Source of the DNA: Ga0077553 sp038215275
GTDB lineage: Bacteria > Acidobacteriota > Terriglobia > Bryobacterales > Bryobacteraceae
Assembly (NCBI GenBank): GCA_038215275.1
Contig: JBBQRA010000001.1
Coordinates: 1-64,000 of the forward strand
Length of the DNA: 64,000 nt
Reading direction: 5' to 3'
In this document: positions 51,212 through 60,760 of the stretch, in pieces
Layout: the number at the start of each line of letters is the position of its first letter
Numbering within the stretch: position 1 is the first letter of the stretch
Notes under the pieces: generated by a model
The model's database searches: none
The model's input: the letters and a program-made list of their open reading frames with translations, nothing else
What the model was told of the DNA's origin: nothing
Position numbers and translations under genes: made by a program

Positions 51212-52235
51212 AATATCCTTGGCGCCAGAATGGCCGCAGGGGCGGCAATCCTCGCGGTTGCACTAGTTTCACCTGCACTCGACGGTATTTGCCATCGCGG
51301 TTCCCATTAGTCGGGACGTACCCGATTACGTATTGGTTGCGCAGCTCCATACCGATCTTCCCGGCAACATCGGGCAAGTCGTTCAAATTTTCAATGGGAA
51401 AATGACGGCCGCCGGTCTGTTCGGCCATCTCGCTGAGCAATCCGGGGCCGGAAAGCTCTTCGGCCGTTCGGCTCCGCGCGGAAATAGGTTCGAAGATGCC
51501 AATGGCGTAAATCTGCACATCGGCTTCGCGGACCAGATTCTTGATCTCGCTTTCCGTATAGCGGCTGGAGTTATCGCCGCCATCAGAGAGGATCAGGATC
51601 GCCTTCCGCGTATTGCGGGCCTTCTTCATTTGATTGAGCGCCATATATACGCCGTCGAGCAGCGCCGTCCGGCCTTTCGCCTGAGTGAACGTGAGACGAT
51701 TCTGAATCTCTTCCGTATTCGTGGTGAAGGGCTGAGTGAGTTCCGGCCGGTCATTAAACTGGACGAGAAAGAACTCGTCTTCCGGGTTGGCGGTCTTGAA
51801 GAACTGCGCGGTGGCCAGACGAGCCTTCTGCAGCTTCGAACCCATACTGCCGCTGGCGTCAAAAACCAAGCCAACCGAGAGCGGGGCATCCTCGCTCGCA
51901 AACGTTGCGATCTTTTGTTCAGCCTTATCTTCGGTCAACTTAAAGTGCTCCGCTTCGAGCCCGGTGACGAAACGGTTCAGGGGATCGGTCACGGTCACGT
52001 TGATCAGAACCAGGTTCGTGTCGACCCGGATACTGGGAGGCCGACTGCTAAGTTCTTTGTCTTCAGCGCTCGCGGTGGGTGCCTTCTTCCGAGGGGACAC
52101 GGCGTCACCGCTCGAGCTCTTCTTGGGGCCCGTTGTCTGGTCGGCCGGCTTCGGGGTCTTGTCCTCGGCCAACGCCACTGTGATCCAGGCGGCGCCGACG
52201 GTCGTTAAGAGGAGAACGAGTTGACGCAGTTTCAC
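51195..52235 (-). CDS. VWFA domain protein, acidobacterial type (first copy)
   Basis: 346 residues from GTG at 52235, which has GAGGG about 7 bases upstream; an ATG at 52277 is less likely. Signal peptide (KLRQLVLLLTTVGAAWITVALA), a charged low-complexity linker (about 25-60), a beta segment (VTVTDPLNRFVTGLEAEHFKLTE) and a VWA domain with DASGSM, GRTALLDGV and LILSDGGDN. It is a tandem paralogue of the next gene, with the same domain order. Both lie opposite an ABC transporter across a 125-bp divergent gap. Confidence 0.88.
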   Translation of the reverse strand: MKLRQLVLLLTTVGAAWITVALAEDKTPKPADQTTGPKKSSSGDAVSPRKKAPTASAEDKELSSRPPSIRVDTNLVLINVTVTDPLNRFVTGLEAEHFKLTEDKAEQKIATFASEDAPLSVGLVFDASGSMGSKLQKARLATAQFFKTANPEDEFFLVQFNDRPELTQPFTTNTEEIQNRLTFTQAKGRTALLDGVYMALNQMKKARNTRKAILILSDGGDNSSRYTESEIKNLVREADVQIYAIGIFEPISARSRTAEELSGPGLLSEMAEQTGGRHFPIENLNDLPDVAGKIGMELRNQYVIGYVPTNGNRDGKYRRVQVKLVQPRGLPPLRPFWRQGYYAPAQ

Positions 52236-52294
52236 GAAGAAGCCCTCTTTACCTGTCCAATTTTCAAAGTATATCACCCGCCCTACTGGCTGGA

Positions 52295-52346
52295 TTCCAA
52301 AAATGGAAGAATCGTTTCATTTCCAGAACAATCCCCTGCGTAGAAT
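52295..52346 (+). promoter_or_regulatory. TTCCA/TGGAA half-sites and a -10-like box before the ABC genes
   Basis: TTCCA (52295-52299), TGGAA (52304-52308) and TTCCA (52321-52325) lie upstream of TAGAAT at 52341-52346, which fits a -10 box 15 bases before the ATG at 52361. The first two half-sites form an inverted repeat with a 4-base centre. No good -35 box is seen, which could mean the promoter needs an activator. Confidence 0.35.
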
Positions 52347-52360
52347 CGTAGAAGATACAC

Positions 52361-53233
52361 ATGGAACTTCTCATCAACGGGTTGTCAAAGACTTACGCCA
52401 ATGGAGTGAAGGCCCTAGATAGCGTTTCGCTGCGGGTGCCGAAGGGAATGTACGGCCTGCTCGGACAAAACGGCGCGGGGAAAAGCACGTTGATGCGGAC
52501 CATCGCGACCCTCCAGGACGCCGATAGCGGGTCCATCCAGTTAGGCCAGATCGATGTCTTAAAAGAGAAAGACGCGGTGCGCCAACGCCTCGGGTACCTG
52601 CCGCAGGACTTCGGAGTCTACCCCCGGATCAACGCCGTCGACATGCTCGACCATTTGGCCCTGCTGAAGGGCCTGGTCAAAACGTCAGAGCGGAGGGCGA
52701 TGGTGGACGCCATGCTCCAGCGGGTCAACCTCTATGAGCACCGCAAGAAAGCGCTCGCGAGCTATTCGGGCGGCATGCGCCAACGCTTTGGTATCGCGCA
52801 GGCGTTGATCGGCAATCCGCAGTTGTTAATTGTTGACGAACCGACCGCCGGCCTCGACCCCGGCGAACGGAACCGGTTCTACAACCTGCTAGCCGAAGTG
52901 GGCGAAAGCGTCATCGTGATCCTGTCGACACATATCGTCGAAGACGTCCTCGAGCTCTGCAGCCAGATGGCCATCATTCATCAGGGCCGGGTTCTCTACG
53001 AGGGCGAACCGGAGGCGGCGGTCGCCTCCCTGAACGGCAAGATCTGGCAACGGCGCGTGCCGAAGGCCGCGCTGGCCGAGATCGAAGCCGCGCACCGCGT
53101 CATTTCTAGCAAGATGGTGGCCGGGCAACCGCTCGTGCATGTTTACGCTGAGTCCTCACCCGGTGAAGGGTTTACCGAGACTGTTCCGGGACTCGAAGAC
53201 GTGTTCTTCGCGCGGATTGGTGGTCTATGCTAG
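52361..53233 (+). CDS. ABC transporter ATP-binding protein
   Basis: 290 residues. Walker A GQNGAGKST (about 34-42), Q-loop in YLPQDFGVYP, signature YSGGMRQRFGIAQAL, Walker B LLIVDEPTAGLDPGERN and the H-loop in ILSTHIVEDVLEL. The C-terminal extension (about 225-290) resembles the domain of multidrug or natA-type exporters. It energises the permease-peptidase fusion encoded next, which overlaps it by 7 bp. Together they form an exporter-type ABC system with a periplasmic peptidase. Confidence 0.95.
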   Translation: MELLINGLSKTYANGVKALDSVSLRVPKGMYGLLGQNGAGKSTLMRTIATLQDADSGSIQLGQIDVLKEKDAVRQRLGYLPQDFGVYPRINAVDMLDHLALLKGLVKTSERRAMVDAMLQRVNLYEHRKKALASYSGGMRQRFGIAQALIGNPQLLIVDEPTAGLDPGERNRFYNLLAEVGESVIVILSTHIVEDVLELCSQMAIIHQGRVLYEGEPEAAVASLNGKIWQRRVPKAALAEIEAAHRVISSKMVAGQPLVHVYAESSPGEGFTETVPGLEDVFFARIGGLC

Positions 53234-56200
53234 CCGAGTTTCTGCGGTTCGAACTGCGCTTCTGGCTGCGCGGCATGATGCTGTGGGTGTTCTTCTTTAT
53301 CATCGGGACTCTGGTCTTCGCGGCGACGGCCTCGGACAAGATCACGGTAGGCGGCGGCCTCGAAAACACGTTCCGAAATGCCCCGTTTGTTGTCCAGAAT
53401 TTCTACTCCATCATGGGCGTCTTCACGCTGATGATGACCACCGCGTTTGTGAACTCCGCCGCCAGCCGCGACTTCGCTTACGGGACGCAGCAGTTGCTCT
53501 TTGCCACGCCGTTGAAGAAGCGGGACTATCTGCTGGGCCGGTTTCTAGGTTCGGTGGCTGTGGCCGTGGTGCCGTTCCTCGGCATCTCAGCCGGAATCCT
53601 GCTCTCGGCCGTAATGCCGTGGAACGACGCCGAGCGCTGGGGCCCTGTGGTCGCCGCGGCGCACTGGAAGAGCATCCTGGTGTTCGCGATACCAAATACG
53701 TTCTTCTGCGGAGCCGTTGTTTTCACCATCGCCGTGCTGACGCGGAGCACCGCGACCAGCTTCATCGGCAGCCTGCTGCTGCTGACGGGATACATCGTCT
53801 CCGACGTACTGACCCAGGATCTCGACAACGAGACGCTCGCGGCCTTAATCGACCCGTTCGGGGCGCGCACGTTCGGGCTGATGACCAAGTATTGGACGGT
53901 TGCGGACAAGAACTCGATGACCTTGGGTTGGGAGGGGTTGCTGCTCTGGAACCGGCTCATTTGGCTGACTGTCGGTGGGGTGGTTTTCTCATTCGGATAC
54001 TGGCGATTTTCGTTCTCGGAACGGTCAAAAGCCGGAGCGGCGATGAAGGAATCCGAGGCAGCCCCGGCGCGCGGCGCCGACCTGCCATTGGTGACCTACC
54101 GCCAGGCGATTTGGCCCCAATTTAGCGGCCTGCTCCGGTTCGAGTTCTGGGGTCTCGTAAAAACGACCAGCTTTCTCGTGCTGCTCGTCGCCGCTCTGCT
54201 CAACACGGTGCCCAGCCTGATCTTCTCCTCCACAGAAGGCTACGGGAATACGTTCCTGCCCGTCACGTATCGGATGGTCGAGACCATCCAGGGCTCGCTC
54301 TATATATTTCTGCTGGCAATGATCACCTACTATGCGGGCGTCCTGGTTTGGCGGGAGCGGGATGCCCGGATGGACGAAATCACCGACGTGGCTCCGCACG
54401 CTTCCGGGCTCGCCTATGCCGCGAAGTTCGTGGCTTTGCTGGGAGTGATAGCCATCATTCAGGCGCTCATGATGGCCGTGGGCGTGGCGTTTCAGGCCTA
54501 CAGCGGATACACCCGCTACCAACTGGGCCTGTACGCATCCGAACTCTTCGTGTTCGACTTCTCCTTGTTCGTGCTGCAAGCCGTGCTCGCGTTCTTCATC
54601 CACGTGCTCTCGCCGAACAAATACGTGGGCTACTTCGGCTTCATCATTTTCCTCGTAGCCAACGCCTTCGTCTGGACCCCGTTGAACGTGGCGACGCGCT
54701 TGGTGCGCTATGCGTCGCGGCCTGCCTACATCTATTCCGATTTCTACGGATACGGGCCCTTCCTGGCCAACTGGTGGAGCTTCACGGCTTATTGGATGCT
54801 GATTGCCGCCGTGATGGTACTGCTGAGCATCGCGCTGTGGCCGCGCGGCAAGGAGCGCCGATTCGCCCTGCGCGGGGCGCTACGCACGGCCGTCATCGCC
54901 TGCGGAACGGCCGCCGCGGCGTGGGGCGGATGGCTCTACTACAACTCCGCCATTCTGAATCCGCTCCTGGGGCCCGACACCCGGCTGGACCGCCAGGCAC
55001 AGTACGAGAAGACGTATAAGCAGTACGAGACGCTGCCGCAGCCGCGAATTTTGAACCTCCGCTACAACATCGAACTGTATCCGGAGCGGCGCGAGCTCGT
55101 CATGAAGGCCGAGCAGGAACTCGTCAATCCGCACGCCGAGCCGCTCGCGGCTATGCATTTGGTATTGGACCGCGACTACACGCACGACATTCAGATGGAC
55201 GGAGCGACGGTAGAGAAGGACGACACTAGGCTCTCCTACCGCATTTACAAGCTCTCGCCGCCGATGGCGCCGGGAGAGAAACGGCAAATGCGCATCACCA
55301 CGTCCTTCAGACCGAAGGGAATCCAGAACTCGACGCCGGTCGTGGAGGTGACCGAAAACGGCAGCTTCTTCAACAACACGATCCTGCCCCAGATCGGCTA
55401 TCAGGCGAACTACGAAATCAGCCAGCGGAACGACCGGAAGAAGCGGGGTCTGCCGGAGAAGGACCTGATGCCGGCGCTTGAACGCAACTGCACCGAACAC
55501 TGCCGGAACACGTACCTCAGCAACAACTCGGACTGGGTCAGCGTCGAAACCGTCATCGGCACCGCCGGGGACCAGATTGCGATAGCACCAGGATCGCTGA
55601 TCAAGGAGTGGGACAAGGATGGCCGCCGCTATTTCCAATATCGTCTCGACCACGAGTCCGTGAACTTCTATAGCTTTATGTCTGCCCGCTACACCGTGGC
55701 GCGAGAAGAGTGGAAGGGCATCAAGACCGAGGTGTATTACTACCCCGAACACAGTTGGAACGTGCCGAAGATGATGAAGTCGATTCAGAAGTCGCTCGAC
55801 TACTACACGAAGAATTTCGGCCCGTACGCGCACAAGCAGGCGCGGATCATCGAGTTCCCGCGCATCGCTTCCTTCGCACAGGCGTTCCCTGGCACGATGC
55901 CGTATTCGGAGTCGATCGGCTTCATCGCGAAAATGGATAAGCCGGACGACATCGACATGGTCTACTACGTCGTTGCCCACGAGATGGGCCACCAGTGGTG
56001 GGCGCATCAGGTGGTGGGAGCGAACATGCAGGGCGCGACGCTGCTTTCAGAAACCATGGCGCAATACTCGGCGCTGATGGTGATGGAAAAGGAGTATGGC
56101 CGGGACATGATGCGGAAGTTCCTCGAATACGAGGTCGACCGCTATCTGGCCTCCCGCGGCAGCGAACTTTTGAAGGAGCGGCCCTTGATTCGAGTCGAAG

Positions 56201-56766
56201 CCTCGCAGGGCTATATCCACTACCGCAAAGGCAGCGCGGCGATCTATCACTTGAAAGAGATGATCGGCGAAGAGGCCATCAACCGGGCGCTGCGCAAGGT
56301 GATCGCGCAATATGCCTATCAGGCGCCGCCGTACCCAACTGCCCACGCGCTGGTGGACGCCCTCCGTGAAGAGACGCCGGTCGAACTGCGGCCGCTGATC
56401 CAGGATCTGTTCGAAGACATCACGCTCTTTGCCAACCGTACGACAGCGGCCACTGCGAAGAAGCGCGCCGACGGCAAGTTCGACGTGACGATCAAGATCG
56501 AAGCCCGCAAGTATAAAGCCGACGACAAGGGCAACGAGACCGAGGCGCCGGTCGCCGACCAGATCGAGATCGGCGCCTTCGCCAAACCCGGGAAGGGCCA
56601 ACGGTACGGCAAGACGCTCCACCGCCGGCGCGTGCCGCTCAGGTCCGGCTCCGCCGAGTTCACCTTCACTGTGGACGAGTTGCCGGAGAAGGCTGGCATC
56701 GACCCGTTCCGGCTGCTGATCGACCGCCTGCCATCGGACAACCTGAAGACGGTAACCCTACTTTAG
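53227..56766 (+). CDS. ABC-2-type permease fused to M1-family zinc peptidase
   Basis: 1179 residues. The first 560 residues contain two sets of about six transmembrane helices, the second beginning near residue 310, as in ABC-2 permeases. A further helix near 560-575 leads into an M1 peptidase-like region (about 600-1130) with the zinc site HEMGH at 918-922 and Glu942 in LLSETMAQYS. The spacing is 19 residues, one longer than in classical M1 enzymes. The GxMEN exopeptidase motif reads GTMPYSE, so substrate binding differs from aminopeptidase N. Such fusions are known in Bacteroidetes and acidobacteria. The stop shares TTAG with the opposing gene. Confidence 0.92.
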   Translation: MLAEFLRFELRFWLRGMMLWVFFFIIGTLVFAATASDKITVGGGLENTFRNAPFVVQNFYSIMGVFTLMMTTAFVNSAASRDFAYGTQQLLFATPLKKRDYLLGRFLGSVAVAVVPFLGISAGILLSAVMPWNDAERWGPVVAAAHWKSILVFAIPNTFFCGAVVFTIAVLTRSTATSFIGSLLLLTGYIVSDVLTQDLDNETLAALIDPFGARTFGLMTKYWTVADKNSMTLGWEGLLLWNRLIWLTVGGVVFSFGYWRFSFSERSKAGAAMKESEAAPARGADLPLVTYRQAIWPQFSGLLRFEFWGLVKTTSFLVLLVAALLNTVPSLIFSSTEGYGNTFLPVTYRMVETIQGSLYIFLLAMITYYAGVLVWRERDARMDEITDVAPHASGLAYAAKFVALLGVIAIIQALMMAVGVAFQAYSGYTRYQLGLYASELFVFDFSLFVLQAVLAFFIHVLSPNKYVGYFGFIIFLVANAFVWTPLNVATRLVRYASRPAYIYSDFYGYGPFLANWWSFTAYWMLIAAVMVLLSIALWPRGKERRFALRGALRTAVIACGTAAAAWGGWLYYNSAILNPLLGPDTRLDRQAQYEKTYKQYETLPQPRILNLRYNIELYPERRELVMKAEQELVNPHAEPLAAMHLVLDRDYTHDIQMDGATVEKDDTRLSYRIYKLSPPMAPGEKRQMRITTSFRPKGIQNSTPVVEVTENGSFFNNTILPQIGYQANYEISQRNDRKKRGLPEKDLMPALERNCTEHCRNTYLSNNSDWVSVETVIGTAGDQIAIAPGSLIKEWDKDGRRYFQYRLDHESVNFYSFMSARYTVAREEWKGIKTEVYYYPEHSWNVPKMMKSIQKSLDYYTKNFGPYAHKQARIIEFPRIASFAQAFPGTMPYSESIGFIAKMDKPDDIDMVYYVVAHEMGHQWWAHQVVGANMQGATLLSETMAQYSALMVMEKEYGRDMMRKFLEYEVDRYLASRGSELLKERPLIRVEASQGYIHYRKGSAAIYHLKEMIGEEAINRALRKVIAQYAYQAPPYPTAHALVDALREETPVELRPLIQDLFEDITLFANRTTAATAKKRADGKFDVTIKIEARKYKADDKGNETEAPVADQIEIGAFAKPGKGQRYGKTLHRRRVPLRSGSAEFTFTVDELPEKAGIDPFRLLIDRLPSDNLKTVTLL

Positions 56767-59024
56767 CGGAGCGTTTGCGCGGGGTCGGCGCGGCGCGCGC
56801 GAAGGGCAGGCAGCAGACCGGCCGCCAGCGCCAGCAGCCCGATCCCCAGCACCACTCCACCGAGCGCGAGCGGGTCCGTGGCTCCGACACCGAACAACTG
56901 ACTCCGGAGAACATCCGCAAACCAGAACGCCGCGGCGAAGCCGAGCAGTAGACCGGGAAGGGTCAACCGTAGTGCCTGCGCCAGCACGAGTCGCAGGATA
57001 TCGGCCGGTGAAGCGCCCAAAGCCGACCGCAGCGCCATCTCCCGATGGCGGGCCGCGGCGAGCGAGGCGATCACGCCGTAAAGGCCAACGCCAGCCAACG
57101 CAATCGCCAGCAGCGCGAGGCCGGCGCTGATCGATAGCGTCAACCGACGGTCGCCGACGCTCCGCTGCACCCAAGCCGACATCGGCTCCGGCTTGATCGA
57201 GTGTAGATCCGGGTCGGCGCTGCGAAGGGCGTCGGCCAATCCGTTGGCGCCGTCGCTAGTCCGGGCGACCACCTGCATCCCTTCAATCGGGAATTGGGCG
57301 ATGTTGAGGTAGATCTCCGGCAACGGAGGGGCGTCGAGGGAAACCTGCGGGGCATCGGCGACGACGCCGACGATGGTGGCCTGCTGTGGCGTATTCCATT
57401 GGAACTGGAAGCGCTGGCCCAGGCCGCGGCCGAATTGGCGGAGAAAGGCTTCGTTTACGACGGCGACGTTTTCGGACTCCGTCGTCAAGAACAGGCGGCC
57501 TTCACGAAGTTCGATGCCAAGGGTTTCAAAGTAACCGTTTGAAGCAATATTGCGCCGGGCAGTTTGTGGTTCTTCGCCGGGGAAGTTGAAGCGGGGATTC
57601 GTGCTGTTGCCAAATAGAGGCAGGCGCATCCCGACACCCGCCGCCGAGATACCGGGCACGGCCCGGAGCTCGGTTTCGAGGCGCGGATAGAACGCGGCCA
57701 TCTTCGCCTCCGTGTTGTAGCGGCCTTCGGGAATACCCAGACCAAAGCGGTAAACCTGCTCAACTTGGAAGCCAGGGTTGACGGCCAGCACCTGCTGCAG
57801 GCTGCGGGCGAGGAGCAGGCATCCGGTCAGCAGCACGACGCTGACGGCGACTTCGGCGGCGACGATTGCGGCGCGGACCCGGTGGCTGCGCCGGCCTCCG
57901 GCGACGGCTGGGCCGCCTTCTCGCATCTCGCGTTCGAGCACGAGCCGGCGAGTTTGCCAGAGCGGGAGAAGCGGCAGCAAGAGCGCCGTGATGAGCCCGG
58001 CCCCGGCAGCGAAGGCGAACGTGACGAGGGACGGCTCGACGCCAAAAGGCACCATCCCCAGCAGACCCATCGCAATGAGGGCACCGGCCACCGTTCCAGC
58101 CGCGGCGATCATCGCGCTTTCGGCGAAGAAGGCGCGGGCCAGGTCGGCGAACCGCGCCCCAAGCGAGATGCGGATAGCCAGGTCTCTCCGGCGGCGCTCA
58201 AATTGTACGAGTAGCAGATGGGCGAGATTGGCGAAGGCGATCAAAGTCAGCAGCAGCGCCCCGGCTGCGAGGAGTTCGATAGGCCGCTGATAGGGCCCCT
58301 GCAACTCCTGGCGAAGATCGCGAAGCAGGAGTCCGCCGTCGCGATGGGTGGGATACGCGAGGCTCCACTGCTGGGCAAGAACGTTCAGCGCAGCTTGAGC
58401 CTGTGCAGGGTCTTTCGCGAGCCGGGCAATGCCGGACAGGCTGCGCGCGTCGCGGCGGCCGCCGTAGTCGGCGTGCGAGAGTGGGGTCCAAGCGTCAATG
58501 CGCTGGCCGCTCCATGTGTGCTGGAAACTCGCCGGCAGAACGCCAATCACGGTGGCGGACTGGCCGTTGATGGATACGGCACGGCCAAGAGCGGGATCCG
58601 AGCCGAATAGGCGGGCTCGGGCGGCAGCGCCGAGGACAACGACGTTGGGTTCGTTTTCAGTAAACAGCCGGCCTTCTGTGGGAGCAATCCCCAGCGTTGG
58701 CAGCCACTCCTGCGTCACCATCCCGGCAATGAATACCTGGACGCCGCCCCCGTTCGGGCCCTGGAATCCGAAGCTACGCGGCCGGCCGACGGCGACGGAT
58801 TGAAAGGCACCGCTGCCCCGATAATCGGCGAGCGCCTCAAGCGAGGTGTCGGCCTCCGCGCCGGTGCGCAGCACCTCATGGATCGCCACCAATTCGTGTG
58901 CGTCCCGATACGGCAGCGGCCGAAGGATCAATGATTCCGCAGCCGTAAACACTGCTGTATTGGCGCCGATGGCCAGCGCCAAGATCACGGCGGCCAGGAA
59001 GAAGAAGCCAGAGATTTTTCGCAT
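56763..59024 (-). CDS. Acidobacterial duplicated orphan permease (MacB/FtsX type)
   Basis: 753 residues. N-terminal transmembrane segment (about 6-28, LAAVILALAIGANTAVFTA), a MacB periplasmic core domain (about 40-230), three TM helices of the first FtsX domain (about 270-380), a second periplasmic core (about 415-610) and a second FtsX set (about 630-740). Motifs: ANTAVFTAAESLILRPLPY, RRRDLAIRISLGA and RHREMALRSALGASPADILR. This is the ADOP family, usually without its own ATPase gene. It is somewhat shorter than most at the N-terminus. It starts 3 bp after the SirB1-like gene. The substrate is unknown. Confidence 0.92.
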   Translation of the reverse strand: MRKISGFFFLAAVILALAIGANTAVFTAAESLILRPLPYRDAHELVAIHEVLRTGAEADTSLEALADYRGSGAFQSVAVGRPRSFGFQGPNGGGVQVFIAGMVTQEWLPTLGIAPTEGRLFTENEPNVVVLGAAARARLFGSDPALGRAVSINGQSATVIGVLPASFQHTWSGQRIDAWTPLSHADYGGRRDARSLSGIARLAKDPAQAQAALNVLAQQWSLAYPTHRDGGLLLRDLRQELQGPYQRPIELLAAGALLLTLIAFANLAHLLLVQFERRRRDLAIRISLGARFADLARAFFAESAMIAAAGTVAGALIAMGLLGMVPFGVEPSLVTFAFAAGAGLITALLLPLLPLWQTRRLVLEREMREGGPAVAGGRRSHRVRAAIVAAEVAVSVVLLTGCLLLARSLQQVLAVNPGFQVEQVYRFGLGIPEGRYNTEAKMAAFYPRLETELRAVPGISAAGVGMRLPLFGNSTNPRFNFPGEEPQTARRNIASNGYFETLGIELREGRLFLTTESENVAVVNEAFLRQFGRGLGQRFQFQWNTPQQATIVGVVADAPQVSLDAPPLPEIYLNIAQFPIEGMQVVARTSDGANGLADALRSADPDLHSIKPEPMSAWVQRSVGDRRLTLSISAGLALLAIALAGVGLYGVIASLAAARHREMALRSALGASPADILRLVLAQALRLTLPGLLLGFAAAFWFADVLRSQLFGVGATDPLALGGVVLGIGLLALAAGLLPALRARRADPAQTLR

Positions 59025-59027
59025 GTA

Positions 59028-59843
59028 TTAGGAACGGGAAAGATGGCGGTCGATGATCGCGATCTGCTGCTCCACGCGGTCCCGGTCGCGGGCTTCCGGC
59101 ATCAGGGCGAGATAGCGCTCAAAGTCAGAACGCGCAGCCTGGAACTTTTTCAGCTCCACGTTCACCGCGCCGCGCAGGATGTAGCTGTCGGCGTCAGTGG
59201 GGCTGGCCTTCAAAAGCAGGTCAAGCACCTGAGAGGTTTTCGGGTATTCCTTATTGCGGAGGTAGATGCTGCGGAGGTTGTTCAACATCCGGATGAGGAT
59301 CTGGCGGGGGGTGACGGGCTTGAGCAGTTGGGGCGTGGCGGAGAGGTCCATGCCGGTGAGCGTGCGGGCAAAATCGATGCACTGCTCGGAGGTCATGAGC
59401 GTGCCTTGATGGAAGACGTCGATATAGGTCTGGAAGCCTTCGTCCTCGTAGCTGCAGAGGAAGTGGCCGGGAAGGCCGATGCCGTACACCGGCATTTCGA
59501 GTCGCTCCGCGACGGCCATATAAACGACCGAAAGCGAAATGGGGATACCCGTTCGCGCCGCAATGACTTCATTGAGGCAAGTATTCCGCGCGTTATAGTA
59601 GTCCCGTTCGTTGCCCGTGAAGCCTTGTTCCCGGAACAGGAATTCATGGAGTACCTGCAGGCGTTCCACGCCATCATATTCCATCCGCATCCGCTCGTCG
59701 ATCTCATTGGCGTAGGAGTCGAGGATGTCGATAAAAGGCTCGGGATCGAGACGCGGAAACTCAATGGCAGCCAGTTCGAGGGCAGCCAGATCGAGCGGAG
59801 CATCGGAGTCCGCCCGTGTCAGGATGTCGATAAGCGCATCCAT
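59028..59843 (-). CDS. SirB1-family transglutaminase-like protein with TPR
   Basis: 271 residues from ATG at 59843 (GTG at 59852 is an alternative). The SirB1_N/transglutaminase-like domain (about 25-175) has GNERDYYNARNTCLNEVIAARTGIPISLSVVYM, the Cys in NTCLNEV, GLPGHFLCSYEDE with His, and YIDVFHQGTLMT with Asp, consistent with a Cys-His-Asp triad. Two TPR repeats follow (about 195-265). Members are linked to protein regulation (SirB1) but are biochemically unclear. It precedes the orphan permease by 3 bp. Confidence 0.87.
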   Translation of the reverse strand: MDALIDILTRADSDAPLDLAALELAAIEFPRLDPEPFIDILDSYANEIDERMRMEYDGVERLQVLHEFLFREQGFTGNERDYYNARNTCLNEVIAARTGIPISLSVVYMAVAERLEMPVYGIGLPGHFLCSYEDEGFQTYIDVFHQGTLMTSEQCIDFARTLTGMDLSATPQLLKPVTPRQILIRMLNNLRSIYLRNKEYPKTSQVLDLLLKASPTDADSYILRGAVNVELKKFQAARSDFERYLALMPEARDRDRVEQQIAIIDRHLSRS

Positions 59844-59869
59844 AGGAGCCACCGTTAGAATATCAGAGC

Positions 59870-60760
59870 GTGCGGATCAGTTTAATCGCCCTATGGGGCA
59901 TGAGCCTGTTTGGGCAGGGTTGGGAGTGGCGGCGGGACCTGCCGGGCGAGGGCCTGGTGGGCGGCGCCGGCAGGTTCACATGGGGGCGGCGGGTGCTCTC
60001 GTGGACCGGCCCGGAGTTCCGCGAGGTGGCCCGGGCAGTAAACGGGTATGACGACGGCGGCTGCGTGCTGGGAAGCGGCAATCTGGTGCTGGCGGAACGG
60101 CCGGCGGAGGGGCCCCTCGGCCGCCTTGTGTACCTGAAAGCACCGGAGTACAAGGCCGAGACGATCGACACGGAGGTCGAACTCCACGACTGCCAACCGG
60201 CGACATTGTTCGGGCGGAGCGGCTTCCTGATGGTGCACCGCTTCCTGCAAGTTCGTTTTTACTGGAGGGCGGGCGGAAGATGGCAGATGCGGGAGATCTA
60301 TTCCATCTACACGCCGTCCCGCCAAGGCGGGTTGGCGCTGGCAGACGTGGACGGTGACGGGCGGGTGGATATTTTCAGCGGTAACTATTGGGTGCGGAGC
60401 CCGGAGCGGTTCGACCTGCCGTGGCGGATTTTTGCGATCAACATGCTGGATGCCAACTTCGTGTTGGCGCCTTGGCGGAACGGACTGGTAGCCTTGCAGC
60501 GGGACATCCCCGGAGCGCCGCTGCGTTTTTTCGCGCGGCCAGCCGACCCGAAGCAGCTTTGGCCGGAGGTGGCCGACGGCCGATTCGAGCGGCCGCGATC
60601 GGTGTTGGCGGTCGGCGGCACGCTCTGGATTGGACATGGCAACGGAGTGACGGAGTGGCCGTCCGGACGCAAGATCGGCTCCCGGCAACCCGTGGTGGCG
60701 CTGCTGCCGGGAGGCGTCATCGTGAGTCCGGAAGCGGTGGGTCAGCCGCGACGGAGATAG
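59870..60760 (+). CDS. Secreted FG-GAP/VCBS-repeat protein
   Basis: 296 residues from GTG at 59870. A short signal-like start (RISLIALWGMSLFGQG) is followed by blade-like beta repeats. One clear FG-GAP calcium-binding motif is visible: LALADVDGDGRVDIFSGNYW (about 162-181). The other blades are degenerate. It is probably a secreted beta-propeller. It starts 26 bp from the divergent SirB1-like gene, and its 3' end overlaps the opposing cupin gene by 19 bp. No enzyme domain is seen. Confidence 0.75.
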   Translation: MRISLIALWGMSLFGQGWEWRRDLPGEGLVGGAGRFTWGRRVLSWTGPEFREVARAVNGYDDGGCVLGSGNLVLAERPAEGPLGRLVYLKAPEYKAETIDTEVELHDCQPATLFGRSGFLMVHRFLQVRFYWRAGGRWQMREIYSIYTPSRQGGLALADVDGDGRVDIFSGNYWVRSPERFDLPWRIFAINMLDANFVLAPWRNGLVALQRDIPGAPLRFFARPADPKQLWPEVADGRFERPRSVLAVGGTLWIGHGNGVTEWPSGRKIGSRQPVVALLPGGVIVSPEAVGQPRRR

